Below, piece by piece: positions 1-10,604 of a stretch of 64,000 nt of DNA. A program made the translations under genes and the position numbers. Positions within the stretch are counted from its first letter, which is position 1; every line of letters starts with the position of its first letter. The stretch comes from Colocasia esculenta (Eukaryota > Streptophyta > Magnoliopsida > Alismatales > Araceae), in the NCBI GenBank assembly GCA_014218235.1, contig CM024766.1:64717207-64781206 (forward strand), given 5' to 3'. Under the pieces are notes generated by a model. The model ran no database searches and was not told the origin of the DNA. It saw only the letters and a list, made by a program, of their open reading frames with translations.

Positions 1-774
1 GGTGGCCAAATCTGGTCACCTAGGCCCGTGGTGGCTCATTACGGCCCATTCGTGTCCCGTCAACCCATGTGGCACCGTCATCGAAGAGCACGCCCTCTCC
101 AGGATGGCTCGAAGACCTCCATTGTGTGACTCCCGTGATCGGAAGCTATCAGGTTCCGATACGGGGTACCTCCGAGCAGATCAGCCGCCTTCCCTTGCCG
201 AACAGCTATGAACAGCTCCCGAGCCAGAACAGTGATCTCGCTCCATGAGACTACCCTCGATGTTACCGAACAGCATGTTCGATCCCCCACGAGGGTCACC
301 TGCTCGGAAAGCATTTCCAAAGGGTTCCGAGCAGGCTCTCTGGCTTCCAGAACGGTTGTAACCGCCTCAGGCCACGTTCTCCACCATCAAGTGGCGTGAA
401 CTGCCTGGCAGCCCAACGGGCATCGGAGTCATAACTCCTCCCGTTACGCGCGTGCGTCAAGGCGCCTCTTCAGGCACGATCTGCCCAACGTTACGCACGT
501 TGGCCTCTGCACCAACGCCTATAAAGGCACAGGTGCAGTACCATGCAACGGTACGCTCTCTTCCCCTCGCGAACACACTCTCGCATTCCGAAACCCCCTG
601 CCTTACAAGCTCTCCACTGACTTAGGCATCGGAGGGTTTCCCCCGGTCTTCACCGGGCCTCTGATCCCATTCTGGTTTTGCAGGTTCTCTTCGCCCTCAC
701 CAGCAATCGTCCTTCCTCTCTCATTCTAGTGGAGGCCCGTTTGGCTCAGGCCCAAACAGGATCGTACCACCACA
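1..774 (+). repeat. 5' LTR of the Tat element (first 3 bases outside window)
   Basis: It matches 9638-10411 base for base by eye. It ends at CCACCACA, directly before the primer-binding site. A TATA-like TATAAAG lies at 520-526, within a CpG-rich stretch, and is the likely core promoter for the genomic transcript. Short ORFs in the LTR are repeated in the 3' copy and are not genes. Confidence 0.95.
520..526 (+). promoter_or_regulatory. Candidate LTR TATA box
   Basis: TATAAAG sits about 250 bp before the LTR end, in the usual place for an LTR core promoter. The same box recurs at 10157-10163 in the 3' LTR. Transcription start was not determined. Confidence 0.55.
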
Positions 775-794
775 TTTGGCGCCGTCTGTGGGAA
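775..794 (+). other. Primer-binding site of the Tat element
   Basis: TTTGGCGCCGTCTGTGGGAA follows the 5' LTR directly, where minus-strand synthesis is primed. The same sequence with one change borders the 5' LTR of the second Tat element (31297-31315, reverse strand), which supports the assignment. I did not determine the primer tRNA. Confidence 0.85.
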
Positions 795-805
795 GCGACG
801 CTGCC

Positions 806-3800
806 ATGGCTCGAGGGCGATCCTCATACCAGAACGTGGGAAGCAGGGCGACGAGGTCTCGCCAATCACGAGGGGCCTCTCGTCGCCAATCTCCTCCTGG
901 GGACGTCGCCGGCGCTGCTACCGGCGCGAATCACGACGTCCCAGTACCAACGGCTGCCGCACCGGCGACGGCCCTCGAAGTGGCAGAGCTTCGGGGGCAG
1001 ATGCATCAGCTGACGGGCGTCTGCCTCGCCCTACAGGCCCAGTTGGTGGGGGTTGCGGCTCCGGCGGCTTCCCTGCCGCGCGAGCGGCAGGCGGAATCGT
1101 CGCACCGCCACTCCCGCGTCCCCCCGGTGCCTCAGGAGCAGCAGGCAGAGTCGCCGCGCCGGTCTCACCGGCCCCCGTCGGAGGAACGGGCACCAGAGCG
1201 CCGCGGGCGTTCGCCCCGACGCTCTATCATCTCCCCTCGGCCGCCACGATCAGTCGTGGGGGGCAACTCCCACGCCTCTGGACGAGGGGGCCCCGCCAAC
1301 TCCGAGCAGGAGCTCGCCAGGCGCCTCAAGCGCGTGGTTGATCTTGAGCGCCGCATGGACGCGATGGTTCAGCGTGCGGAGGGGAAGGCTCCAGCGGAGG
1401 ATGACTTGGACTTCCGCTCCCCGTTCAGCAGGGAGATCCTGGAGGCCCAGGTCTCCTCCAAGCTCCCTCTACCCACCATCGCGCCCTACGACGGCACAAC
1501 AGACCCGGCCGATCACATCCACGGCTTCGAATCGCACATGGTGTTCCACGGAGCATCAGATGCGGCCAAGTGCAGGGCCTTCCCTGCAACGCTAAAAGAG
1601 ACCGCCAGGGCTTGGTTTGAAACCCTCCCTGCGGGCTCCATTACTTCTTTCCGCCAGCTGAAGAAGTCCTTTAGGGACAACTTCCTGGGCGGGAGATCAC
1701 AGCCGCGAACGGCGGCTTCCCTTCTGGCTGTGCGCCAGAAGAAAGGCGAGGCGCTCTGGGACTTCGTCAAGAGGTTCCGAACAGAGGCGCTTCGCATCTC
1801 GCGTCTGGACGTCCCCCTAGCCACCAGTGCTCTCATTCAAGGCACTCGTGATGGCTTTCTACAAAGGACTCTTGGCGTCCAGCAGCCCGCCACCCTCGCC
1901 GAACTGCTCTCCATCGCGCAGCGCCACGCGGCCTGCGAGGAGAGCCTGGCGGCGAGCAGGGCCGAACAGGGGGAGCAGTCGGAAAAAAAGCGGCCTTCCG
2001 ACAACGGCTCCGACCGTGATCGGAAGAAGGGACGACGCAATGGCGATTCTCCGCGTCGTCCGCGCCCCTTTACCAACTACACCCCCCTCACTGTGGCCCC
2101 CGAACAAATCCTGGCAGAGATCAGGGATGAAGCTTTTGTTCGGTGGCCCCAAAGAATGCGCTCCGACCCCCGGAAGCGCGATCAAAATAGGTACTGTCGC
2201 TTTCATCGCGACCACGGCCACGACACCTCCGAGTGCCGCCAGCTTAAGGACGAAATCGAAGACCTTATCAAGCGCGGCTACCTTGGGCGGTTCGTGCGCC
2301 GGAACGAAGGGCGCCGGAATGAAGAGCGCCCCCGTCGCCAAGACCGCGCTCCCGAGCAGCCGATCAACAACGAGCCCAATGGGCAGGAGATCAACGTGAT
2401 CGCGGGAGGCTTTGGCGCAGGTGGAGAAAGCACTCGAAGCCGACGCGACTACGCAAGGCGAGTGCATGTCGTAGACAGGCCTCCGACTGTTCGGCCGGCC
2501 CCATATCCTGCCAGTCCCGCACGCGCACAGCCCGAGGAGTCTATAACCTTCTCGGACGAAGACCTTGTAGGGGTTACGACCCCACACACTGATGCGCTGG
2601 TCGTTTCGGCCACCATCAACCACTGTAACGTGCGCCGAATTCTGGTAGATAATGGAAGCGCCCCCGATGTCTTGGCTTACGACTGTTTTGTCCTCATGGG
2701 TCTGCGAACCGATCAACTCGCCCCTGTAAACTCGCCACTTTTCGGCTTTTCGGGAGTTTCGGTCCAGCCCATGGGAAGGATTCGCCTTCCGATCACCTTG
2801 GGGACAGCTCCAAAGGCTGTGACCAAGATTGTTGACTTTCTGGTCATCAACAACATGCCTGGATACAATGCTATTCTGGGCAGAGGCCTGATCGGACGCA
2901 TCAAAGCAGTACCTTCGTCTCTCCATCAGAAGATGAAGTTCCCTACTCCGAGCGGAGTGGGCGAAGTGCTCGGGTGCCAGCGTGAGTCTCGCCGTTGCTA
3001 TGTCCTCTCTCTAAGAGACAAGCAACCACTCGCTGATCCAGCTCTTCCAACCTCCGATCAGCCTTCCACTAGTCGGGGGACGCCTGCCGAAGACTTAATC
3101 CCCATTCAAGTGGACGACGACCCCGAACACGTCTTGTACATTGGCGCCCTGTTGACAGAGGCCGAGCAGCAACGCTATACAGCTTTCCTGCTCGCTAATT
3201 TGGACGTGTTCGCTTGGTCTGATGACGAGCTTCCAGGCATTCCCCCGGAGGTCATGGTGCATCGCCTTCGGTTGGATCCACGAATCCCGCCAGTACAGCA
3301 AAGAAGGCGACCCGTGAACCGAGAGCGGCAGATCGTGATTCAGGATCACGTGACCAAAAGCCGAACTGTCGGGCTCCTCCGAGAAGCCCAATATCCAAGA
3401 TGGATCTCTAATGTGGTCCTCGTACGCAAGGCCAATGGCAAATGGCGTGTGTGCGTAGATTACAAAGATCTTAATAAGGCAACGCCCAAGGATAACTTCC
3501 CGTTACCACGCATTGATCAGCTGGTGGACGCTACCTCCGGGCACGAGCTCCTCAGCTTTTTGGATGCCTACTCTGGTTACCACCAGATCAGCATGCATCC
3601 ACCGGATCAAGACGCCACTACGTTCGTCACAGACCTAGGCTTATACTGTTTCACCAGGATGCCTTTTGGTCTAAAGAATGCAGGCGCAACTTACCAGCGG
3701 CTGGTCAACAAGATGTTCGAGCAGCAGATCGGGCGAAACATGGAGGTTTACGTCGACGACATGTTGGTCAAGACTCTTCCGAGCACCGATCACATTTCTG

Positions 3801-6373
3801 ACCTCCAGGAAACCTTCGCAACTCTGCGAAGGTATAATATGAAGCTCAATCCCGCCAAGTGTGCGTTTGGTGTTAGGTCGGGTAAGTTCCTCGGGTTCCT
3901 CGTATCAAACAGGGGAATAGAGGCGAACCCAGAAAAAATCCAAGCCGTACTTGAGATGTCCAGTCCGAAGACGGCGCGCGACGTCCAGCGTCTAACAGGA
4001 CGTCTTGCCGCGCTGAACAGGTTCATGTCCCGAGCAGCAGAAAGAAGTTTTAACTTCTTCAAGTTGCTCCGAGGCCCTAAAAACGCCTCGAAGCAAGGGG
4101 GGCAAGTACTATGGACTGACGAATGCGAAGCTGCCTTCACCGAGCTGAAGGCATATTTGGCAACCCCTCCTGTTCTCTCAAAGCCTGTGCTCGGAGAACC
4201 CTTGTTCGTGTACCTTTCGGTCACCGAACACTCCATCAGTGCGGTTTTGATCAAAGAAGTAGGAGCGGCACAGTATCCAGTGTACTATATCAGCAGGGTC
4301 CTCCAAGAAGCTGAAAGGAGGTACCCCAGAGCAGAAAAGCTTGCCCTTGCTCTTGTCACAGCTGCACGGAAGCTCAGGCCCTACTTTCAGGCCCATTCCG
4401 TTACAGTGCTTACCGATCAACCGCTGAAATCCATCTTGCAGCGGCCGGAGGCTTCCGGTAGGTTGGTTAAGTGGGCAATTGAGCTGGGAGAGTTTGACAT
4501 CAGCTTCCGACCAAGGACGGCGATCAAAGCGCAGGCGTTAGCAGATTTCGTAGCGGAATGCACCCTTCCGGCCGAGCAGGATCCACCGTTGGCAGACGAG
4601 CCCCCATGGGAGCTTTATGTGGACGGATCCTCTTGTGTCTCCGGAAGCGGGGCAGGTTTGGTCCTCACCTCCCCAGAGGGGTTAGAGTTCCAATACGCCC
4701 TCCGTTTCCGCTTTCCAGCCTCCAACAACGTCGCCGAATACGAAGCCTTGCTTTCCGGTATCCGCATGGCTAGGCACCTCGGAGCCATTCGGCTTAGAGT
4801 CTTTAGTGACTCCCAGTTGGTCGCCAGCCAGGTGAGCGGACAGTTTGGAGCAAGGGAACCTCGCATGGCTAAATACCTCCAACAGGTCAAGAGCCAGACA
4901 GAGGGCCTCGTATACTTCGAGGTCATACATGTTCCACGAGAGCAGAACGCGCGAGCTGATGCGCTGGCCAAATTGGCATCTTCAGGCGACATCACCCCCT
5001 CTCGCTCTGTCTTCATTGAAGAGCTCGCCGTGCCGAGCACAGAGATTGATATAGCCGCCATAGAAACGGGCCCACCGACCCCAAGTTGGGTGGACCCTCT
5101 CTTGGCGTACCTTCTCCGAGGCGAGCTTCCTTCCGAACAGGATGAAGCTCGGAAAGTCAGGATGCGCTCGCAGCATTTCACCATCGTAGAAGGCAAGCTG
5201 TACCGACGGTCCCTTGCAAGACCTCTTCTACGTTGCCTCAACCCTGAGGAGGCCCTCGCGGCCATAGAGGAAGTCCACGAGGGGTTGTGCGGAAGCCATC
5301 TGGGGGGCAGGACGCTAGCACGCAGCCTCATCCGAACAGGGTTCTGGTGGCCTTCTCTTCAGAAGGATTGCATGTCCTTCGTCAGGAAATGCCCAGAATG
5401 CCAGAAGTTCGGAGTACTCATCAAGCAGCCAGCCGAACAGCTTCACAGTCTGTTCGAGCCGCGCCCCTTCGCCAGATGGGGCATTGACATCTTGGGCCCC
5501 TTTCCAGAGGCCCAAGGGCGCAAGAAGTTCCTTTTTGTGGCCATCGACTACTTCACCAAGTGGATCGAGGCCGAACCCGTTGCCACAATCACCGAACAGG
5601 CCGCATGGAAGTTCGTATGGAAGAACCTTCTATGCAGGTTTGGCGTCCCCAGAGTGATTACTTCTGACAACGGGAAACAGTTTGACAGCACCTTCTTCAA
5701 GGAAAAGTGCGCCGAGCTCGGGATCTACAACCACTTCACCTCCGTCGCTCATCCCCAAGCTAACGGTCTGGTTGAAAACGCCAACCGAACATTGCTGCAC
5801 GGGATTCGAACCAGAGTAGAGGCTGCAGGTGGATCATGGATCGATGAGCTCCCAAATGTCCTTTGGTGTCACCGGACAACTGCTCGGGTAGCTACGGGGG
5901 AAACACCTTTCCACCTAGCCTACGGCTCAGAAGCAGTTGTACCTTTGGAAGTAGCCCTTCCCACCATCCGAACAACCCACTTCGACGAAGCCGCCAATAA
6001 TCGTGCTCTCCGAGAGAACTTGGACATGCTGGGCGAACGACAAAGCGACGCCAGCATTCGCCTCGTTTCTTATCAACAACGGCTTGCGCAATATTACAAT
6101 GCGCGAGTCAAGGAGAGGCGGTTCAATGTGGGAGATTTGGTCTTGCGCCGCTGTTCGGCTTCGGACCCCCGAAGAGCAGTCGGCAAACTTGCCATCAAAT
6201 GGGAAGGACCTTATCAGGTCACCCACGTCCTTGGAAAAGGCTCATATAAGCTAACTACTCCTAGTGGCGAGGCCATTCCCAGGACATGGCATGTCTCTAA
6301 TCTTAAGGCTTATCATATAAAAGCCTTCTTTCAGCATCCAACCTCTCTTCTCTTTACTCCTGTTGCTTCATGA
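806..6373 (+). CDS. Tat-type Gag-Pol polyprotein, intact, 1855 aa
   Basis: A single frame encodes capsid plus all enzymes for retrotransposition. I took the first ATG (806), 31 bases after the LTR; the related element at 31283 starts at the matching ATG. Approximate order: gag capsid core near residues 257-292 (ARAWF); a Cys/His knuckle near 462-477 (CRFH...GH...C); aspartic protease near 613 with DNGSA in place of the usual DTG; reverse transcriptase near 880-1000 with YVDD near 982; a first RNase H near 1100-1250 whose active-site region reads VYLSVTE and lacks the usual leading Asp; a second, archaeal-like RNase H near 1268-1392 with VDGSS, AEYEAL, FSDSQ and ADALA supplying D-E-D-D; and integrase with its zinc-binding region ending CPEC, then GIDILGP, TSDNGKQF and GLVEN as D-D-E. 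No frameshift or stop was seen. Confidence 0.95.
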   Translation: MARGRSSYQNVGSRATRSRQSRGASRRQSPPGDVAGAATGANHDVPVPTAAAPATALEVAELRGQMHQLTGVCLALQAQLVGVAAPAASLPRERQAESSHRHSRVPPVPQEQQAESPRRSHRPPSEERAPERRGRSPRRSIISPRPPRSVVGGNSHASGRGGPANSEQELARRLKRVVDLERRMDAMVQRAEGKAPAEDDLDFRSPFSREILEAQVSSKLPLPTIAPYDGTTDPADHIHGFESHMVFHGASDAAKCRAFPATLKETARAWFETLPAGSITSFRQLKKSFRDNFLGGRSQPRTAASLLAVRQKKGEALWDFVKRFRTEALRISRLDVPLATSALIQGTRDGFLQRTLGVQQPATLAELLSIAQRHAACEESLAASRAEQGEQSEKKRPSDNGSDRDRKKGRRNGDSPRRPRPFTNYTPLTVAPEQILAEIRDEAFVRWPQRMRSDPRKRDQNRYCRFHRDHGHDTSECRQLKDEIEDLIKRGYLGRFVRRNEGRRNEERPRRQDRAPEQPINNEPNGQEINVIAGGFGAGGESTRSRRDYARRVHVVDRPPTVRPAPYPASPARAQPEESITFSDEDLVGVTTPHTDALVVSATINHCNVRRILVDNGSAPDVLAYDCFVLMGLRTDQLAPVNSPLFGFSGVSVQPMGRIRLPITLGTAPKAVTKIVDFLVINNMPGYNAILGRGLIGRIKAVPSSLHQKMKFPTPSGVGEVLGCQRESRRCYVLSLRDKQPLADPALPTSDQPSTSRGTPAEDLIPIQVDDDPEHVLYIGALLTEAEQQRYTAFLLANLDVFAWSDDELPGIPPEVMVHRLRLDPRIPPVQQRRRPVNRERQIVIQDHVTKSRTVGLLREAQYPRWISNVVLVRKANGKWRVCVDYKDLNKATPKDNFPLPRIDQLVDATSGHELLSFLDAYSGYHQISMHPPDQDATTFVTDLGLYCFTRMPFGLKNAGATYQRLVNKMFEQQIGRNMEVYVDDMLVKTLPSTDHISDLQETFATLRRYNMKLNPAKCAFGVRSGKFLGFLVSNRGIEANPEKIQAVLEMSSPKTARDVQRLTGRLAALNRFMSRAAERSFNFFKLLRGPKNASKQGGQVLWTDECEAAFTELKAYLATPPVLSKPVLGEPLFVYLSVTEHSISAVLIKEVGAAQYPVYYISRVLQEAERRYPRAEKLALALVTAARKLRPYFQAHSVTVLTDQPLKSILQRPEASGRLVKWAIELGEFDISFRPRTAIKAQALADFVAECTLPAEQDPPLADEPPWELYVDGSSCVSGSGAGLVLTSPEGLEFQYALRFRFPASNNVAEYEALLSGIRMARHLGAIRLRVFSDSQLVASQVSGQFGAREPRMAKYLQQVKSQTEGLVYFEVIHVPREQNARADALAKLASSGDITPSRSVFIEELAVPSTEIDIAAIETGPPTPSWVDPLLAYLLRGELPSEQDEARKVRMRSQHFTIVEGKLYRRSLARPLLRCLNPEEALAAIEEVHEGLCGSHLGGRTLARSLIRTGFWWPSLQKDCMSFVRKCPECQKFGVLIKQPAEQLHSLFEPRPFARWGIDILGPFPEAQGRKKFLFVAIDYFTKWIEAEPVATITEQAAWKFVWKNLLCRFGVPRVITSDNGKQFDSTFFKEKCAELGIYNHFTSVAHPQANGLVENANRTLLHGIRTRVEAAGGSWIDELPNVLWCHRTTARVATGETPFHLAYGSEAVVPLEVALPTIRTTHFDEAANNRALRENLDMLGERQSDASIRLVSYQQRLAQYYNARVKERRFNVGDLVLRRCSASDPRRAVGKLAIKWEGPYQVTHVLGKGSYKLTTPSGEAIPRTWHVSNLKAYHIKAFFQHPTSLLFTPVAS

Positions 6374-6630
6374 GCATTTAGCATAGATACCTGGTCGGAA
6401 CCCCCTTTACGGTACCCAATGATCTGTGTCTTACATGCAATACTCACGAAGCTAACGGATTCCGATCCGAGCAGGAACAACCACAACAAGGAGAAGATAG
6501 AGAAAGTGACGCTACAGAAAAACTCGTAAAGCAGAGGATTTCATTTATAAGAAATTCTTGTGCTTACAAAACAGCCTTCCTTGGCCGATGTTACAAAAAA
6601 CGAAGTACAAGAAGACGTGAGGCAAGGGGA
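6374..6630. other. Spacer between pol and the antisense gene
   Basis: About 260 bp with no ORF worth calling. The sense gag-pol and the antisense gene converge here, so their 3' ends and polyadenylation signals should overlap or meet in this stretch. Confidence 0.6.
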
Positions 6631-9217
6631 TTAAGGAGCTTGTTCGGAAGGACCAGCATCCTCACCCGAAGGAGGCATCCGCCCAGATTGAAATTGTGCG
6701 AACCGCACACCATCTAAGCGGACGTCTTGGGTGCGGCGTCGGCATTCCCGAACAGCAGCCTCGAAGGCTTCTTGGGCGCGTTTGGCCCAGGAAAGCCTCT
6801 CCCCCACATCCTTCCCAGCATTAAGGCCCACTTTGTAGCAGCGAGCCCCATACTGCTCTAAGTCTTCCTTGTACTCTGGCCCAGCCTTATAGTTAGCAAC
6901 GGCACGGGCCTCCGCATCTACTACTACCTTGGCTAGGGCGTCCTTTTCGGCCCGCGCCAAGGTAGCATCCAGCTGCGCGGCATGAAGAGCAGCTTTGAGG
7001 CCCTTCACCTCCTCCTCCAGCGCCGCCTCGCGAGCTTTATGCCTCGCCGAAAGGTCATCACAGAAGGCTACTTGCGCCTCGTAGAGATATTTCTGTCTCT
7101 GGCCCCGAACAGCTAAAGCCTTCAGAGTGGCCAACGACTTGGACATTTCGTCCGCAAGCATCTCTACGTCGACGTCACTCAGGCCATCTTCTGTCTGCCA
7201 CTCCGGCTGGTACCCTTCCACTGACTTCTCTGGAGTCTGTTCGGAAGGAAGGTCCAAGCACCTTGCCAACCGTTCAAGACGAGAAGCAGTGGGGCTCGCG
7301 GGCAGCTCCCTGGGCGTATCTTCCATCCGGCGAAGGGTCGCCTCCAGCGCTGCCACCGAAGGAGCTCCAAGAGGTTCTCTCAGAAGCACCTCACTAAGAG
7401 GCCTTCGATCGTCTTCGGACCCTTCACCCCGGGCAGCACCCGCAGCCTCCCCCCCAATGTCTTCGACTCCTTTGGAGGTTGCTTCTGCATTAGCAACCAC
7501 CTCGGAGGGGGGCAGGGGGGGCAGGATTCTCCCCCTTGAAGTGGCAACCTCTTCGGACGCCCTCGCCGTTGCGGCCGCTTCCGCAATGGTCCCTGCTGCA
7601 GGAGCCATTCCTGGCTCTGGAGGCGCTGCTGTCACCACGCTGCTCGGAACCACCCCAGCAGGCGCGGAAGCTCCTGTTGCGCAAGTGTCCTCCTCCTGCC
7701 GACCAGGTGACGCCGTAGCTTCTCCGCTCCTCCTAGAGGATACCTCCGCGATGTTGCTGGAAACACCGCGTTCGGCACCTCCAGCATTGGAAGCACCGGA
7801 GGGCGCCCTATCTCCCGCGCAGGGGGAGCCCCCGGCTTCTCCAGCGACAGGACTCTCAGATCCTTCGCTTACAAAAATGAGCCCCAGCTCGGTCGCCATC
7901 TTCTGTGCGACCTCGGGGCGAGTTGCGGGAGCCACCCATGGCACCCCCTCATCGGCCGATGGTACGGCCCTACTCTTTCTGCGCAGCAGTAACTGCGCCC
8001 CTTCTTCTTCCTCTTCGGTCCCCTCCTCATCTTGTGGAGAAGTATCTTGGACCGCCCGCTGCTTCTTTCGAGCACGGAGTTGTTCCGCTTCCTCCGCGCT
8101 CTCGTCAAACAGAACGGGCCTCTTCTTCGCAGAAGGCCGGCTCGCGTGGTCGTCCTTCTCTCGAGGAGCCCGAGCTCCGGCCGGTACCACCTCTCTAGTG
8201 GCCTTCTTCTTCAACCGAATCTTTCCAGGCCCCTTCTCAGGAGCCTGCGACCTGTTCGGGCGCCCTTCGGCAGTTGATGGAGCAACAAGTGCCGTTGTCA
8301 CTGCGGCACCGACCCTCACTGCGGAAGGAACCCGAGCAACAGCGTCGACGTCGTCACCTTCATACACCCTGTGCGCTACCACAGGGATCTGTTCGGCGAA
8401 CCCGTCATTCGCCTCCTCATCTCTTCCGGCCTCCAGCTCCGCAGCCGCTGCGCACAAAGAAGATGGGAAGAAGAAAGGTTAGTATGAGGTCATCAAAACT
8501 AAGAGTAAACCACTGAGAGACAGTATACTTACTCCATGGTTTGCTGAGCCCATACTTAACGAGCATGAACTCGGTTACATACCCTTCTCCATTCCGAACA
8601 CCTGCTCGGAGAAGGGCATCTGATGCCCTAGCCTCATCCTGGATAAGCTTCGGAAAGCTATCCTTCTGCGCGGGGCGAATTACTGTGGGGAACCCCCACT
8701 CCGCACCACTCCGATGGCGCACGAAGAACAGCCTGTCCATCCAACCCTTGTTGTTGGAATATTTGCTGGACAGGCCGATGTGCATCCGGTCTGTTCGGTG
8801 CTTGGCGTAATAGACGTCTGCTCCCGACGCCCGCGAAGCAGACAGCTTGAAGTGTGCTCGGAAGACGTCCGCCGAGCCCCGGATCTCCTTCAACTTGCAG
8901 ACAACACCAAAGATACAGATGTACCTCCAGGTGTTGGGCGTCAGCTGTATTGGCGAAACGCCCCAAGTATTAAGGAGCGCCTTCGCCACCTCCGGCAACG
9001 GCAGCCGGAAGCCTGCCTCCAGATGGTCCACGGACAGGAGCAGGCAACCTGGTTTATTCACCAGGATCGTGTCGCTTTCCCTGGCGTCAACGATCTCGTA
9101 CTCATCTCCAATCCGGAAGCGCTCACGAAGACCACTGAAGTGGCGGTATCGTGGCCCGCTCGGCACTGCTACGGTCACCCCGCTAGCTCCGGCAGCGGCT
9201 TTCCCCTTGCTCGCCAT
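6631..9217 (-). CDS. Antisense accessory protein of the Tat element (spliced, Transposase_28-like)
   Basis: The gene lies antisense downstream of pol, the position of the antisense ORFs described in Retand and other Tat elements. I read two exons: 9217-8533 and 8447-6631. The 85-bp intron starts GTAAGT and ends GCAG, and the exons join in phase (a codon split 1+2). The ATG is at 9217 (MASKGKAA). A decayed relative at 11764 keeps the same ATG and junction. The N-terminal part (RERFRIGDEYEIVD, then SPIQLTPNTWRYICIFGVVC) resembles the plant family listed as 'putative gypsy type transposon' (PF04195). The C-terminal part is low-complexity and acidic, then a helical coiled-coil-like region (EEEVKGLKAALHAAQLDA). 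Function is unknown; the intact frame suggests selection. A homology search would settle the family. Confidence 0.8.
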
Positions 9218-9615
9218 CGCCGGAAGGATTGCAGAAAGCGGCAACGGCGCGAGAGGACGAAGCAGAAGACAGGGAAAGGAGAAGGCAAGGAAGCACGAAG
9301 AGCTCAAAGATGGAGGGTTTCTGGGAGTCGTAGCGCCCGCCCTCGTCTCGTCCCCTCCTTATAAGGAAAGAGGAGGGAACGAAATTCGAGGCGGGCCCTA
9401 AAACGCCGCTCCTCCTAATTTTTGAAAGCGCCCCTTCGGGTACGTCGTTGGCAACCGTTCGAACGCAGCGGCGGCACCTCAAACATGGCGCGGCTTTGCA
9501 CCCATCATGATGGGCTAGCTGTTTTGACAAGACCCTAAGCGGCGGCATCCCGCAACGGGCCCTCGCATTGAATACGGAAGTGACGCCCTCGAAGCCCTCT
9601 TTTCACCAAGTCATT

Positions 9616-9634
9616 CGAGGGCGTGGGGGGCAAG
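9616..9634 (+). other. Polypurine tract of the Tat element
   Basis: The purine-rich run CGAGGGCGTGGGGGGCAAG lies directly before the 3' LTR. The mirror element has the same type of tract at 11349-11370 on the other strand. It primes plus-strand synthesis. Confidence 0.85.
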
Positions 9635-10411
9635 TGTGGTGGCCAAATCTGGTCACCTAGGCCCGTGGTGGCTCATTACGGCCCATTCGTGTCCCGTCAA
9701 CCCATGTGGCACCGTCATCGAAGAGCACGCCCTCTCCAGGATGGCTCGAAGACCTCCATTGTGTGACTCCCGTGATCGGAAGCTATCAGGTTCCGATACG
9801 GGGTACCTCCGAGCAGATCAGCCGCCTTCCCTTGCCGAACAGCTATGAACAGCTCCCGAGCCAGAACAGTGATCTCGCTCCATGAGACTACCCTCGATGT
9901 TACCGAACAGCATGTTCGATCCCCCACGAGGGTCACCTGCTCGGAAAGCATTTCCAAAGGGTTCCGAGCAGGCTCTCTGGCTTCCAGAACGGTTGTAACC
10001 GCCTCAGGCCACGTTCTCCACCATCAAGTGGCGTGAACTGCCTGGCAGCCCAACGGGCATCGGAGTCATAACTCCTCCCGTTACGCGCGTGCGTCAAGGC
10101 GCCTCTTCAGGCACGATCTGCCCAACGTTACGCACGTTGGCCTCTGCACCAACGCCTATAAAGGCACAGGTGCAGTACCATGCAACGGTACGCTCTCTTC
10201 CCCTCGCGAACACACTCTCGCATTCCGAAACCCCCTGCCTTACAAGCTCTCCACTGACTTAGGCATCGGAGGGTTTCCCCCGGTCTTCACCGGGCCTCTG
10301 ATCCCATTCTGGTTTTGCAGGTTCTCTTCGCCCTCACCAGCAATCGTCCTTCCTCTCTCATTCTAGTGGAGGCCCGTTTGGCTCAGGCCCAAACAGGATC
10401 GTACCACCACA
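9635..10411 (+). repeat. 3' LTR of the Tat element, 777 bp
   Basis: It starts TGTGGTGG after the polypurine tract and ends CCACCACA. It is the same as the 5' LTR over the 774 bases that can be compared. A TATA-like TATAAAG is at 10157-10163. Confidence 0.95.
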
Positions 10412-10604
10412 ACAGAGATATGGTTAGATATCGAAATACTGTACAAGCTTTAGTCAATAATCGTTGCAATCATAACACCAATTGGAAAGATAAGTAAGTT
10501 TTCACCAATTGATGTAAAACAATAGAAAATTGGTAATGGTGTTCAACCAATCGAAATGTTTATAAACTAATCAAAATGAAACTGAACATTGTTCACTATT
10601 AAAC
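10412..10604. repeat. AT-rich degenerate short repeats (left fragment)
   Basis: The 193 bp carry repeated words such as CACCAATTG, ACCAATCGA and ACTAATCAAAATGAAACTG. The same words resume at 32071, to the right of the second Tat element, so this is one repeat block split by that insertion. No gene is visible. Confidence 0.7.

Larger units (their letters stand above)
1..10411 (+). mobile_element. Tat-lineage Ty3/Gypsy LTR retrotransposon, near-complete and young
   Basis: The element runs from a 5' LTR lacking only its first three bases at the window edge, through primer-binding site, gag-pol, an antisense accessory gene and polypurine tract, to a complete 3' LTR. The LTRs start TGTGGTGG and end CCACCACA, so they carry an 8-bp terminal inverted repeat. 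The two LTRs align at a constant offset of 9637 with no difference found by eye. The order PR-RT-RNase H-second RNase H-integrase places it in the Tat (Ogre/Retand-like) group. The identical LTRs and open frames imply a very recent insertion, and it could be autonomous. The target duplication cannot be checked because the left flank is outside the window; the right flank begins ACAGAG. Confidence 0.93.

Noticed and set aside
2..399. Short ORFs in the Tat LTRs (also at 9636-10036)
   Set aside because: They recur identically in both LTRs, have no family features, and lie in promoter DNA.
1859..2926. 355-codon minus-strand ORF inside gag-pol
   Set aside because: It is a GC-driven shadow of the gag-protease frame without family features.
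7127..8482. 451-codon plus-strand ORF
   Set aside because: It is the mirror of the antisense gene's low-complexity exon; its Ser/Ala/Pro-rich content is a shadow.
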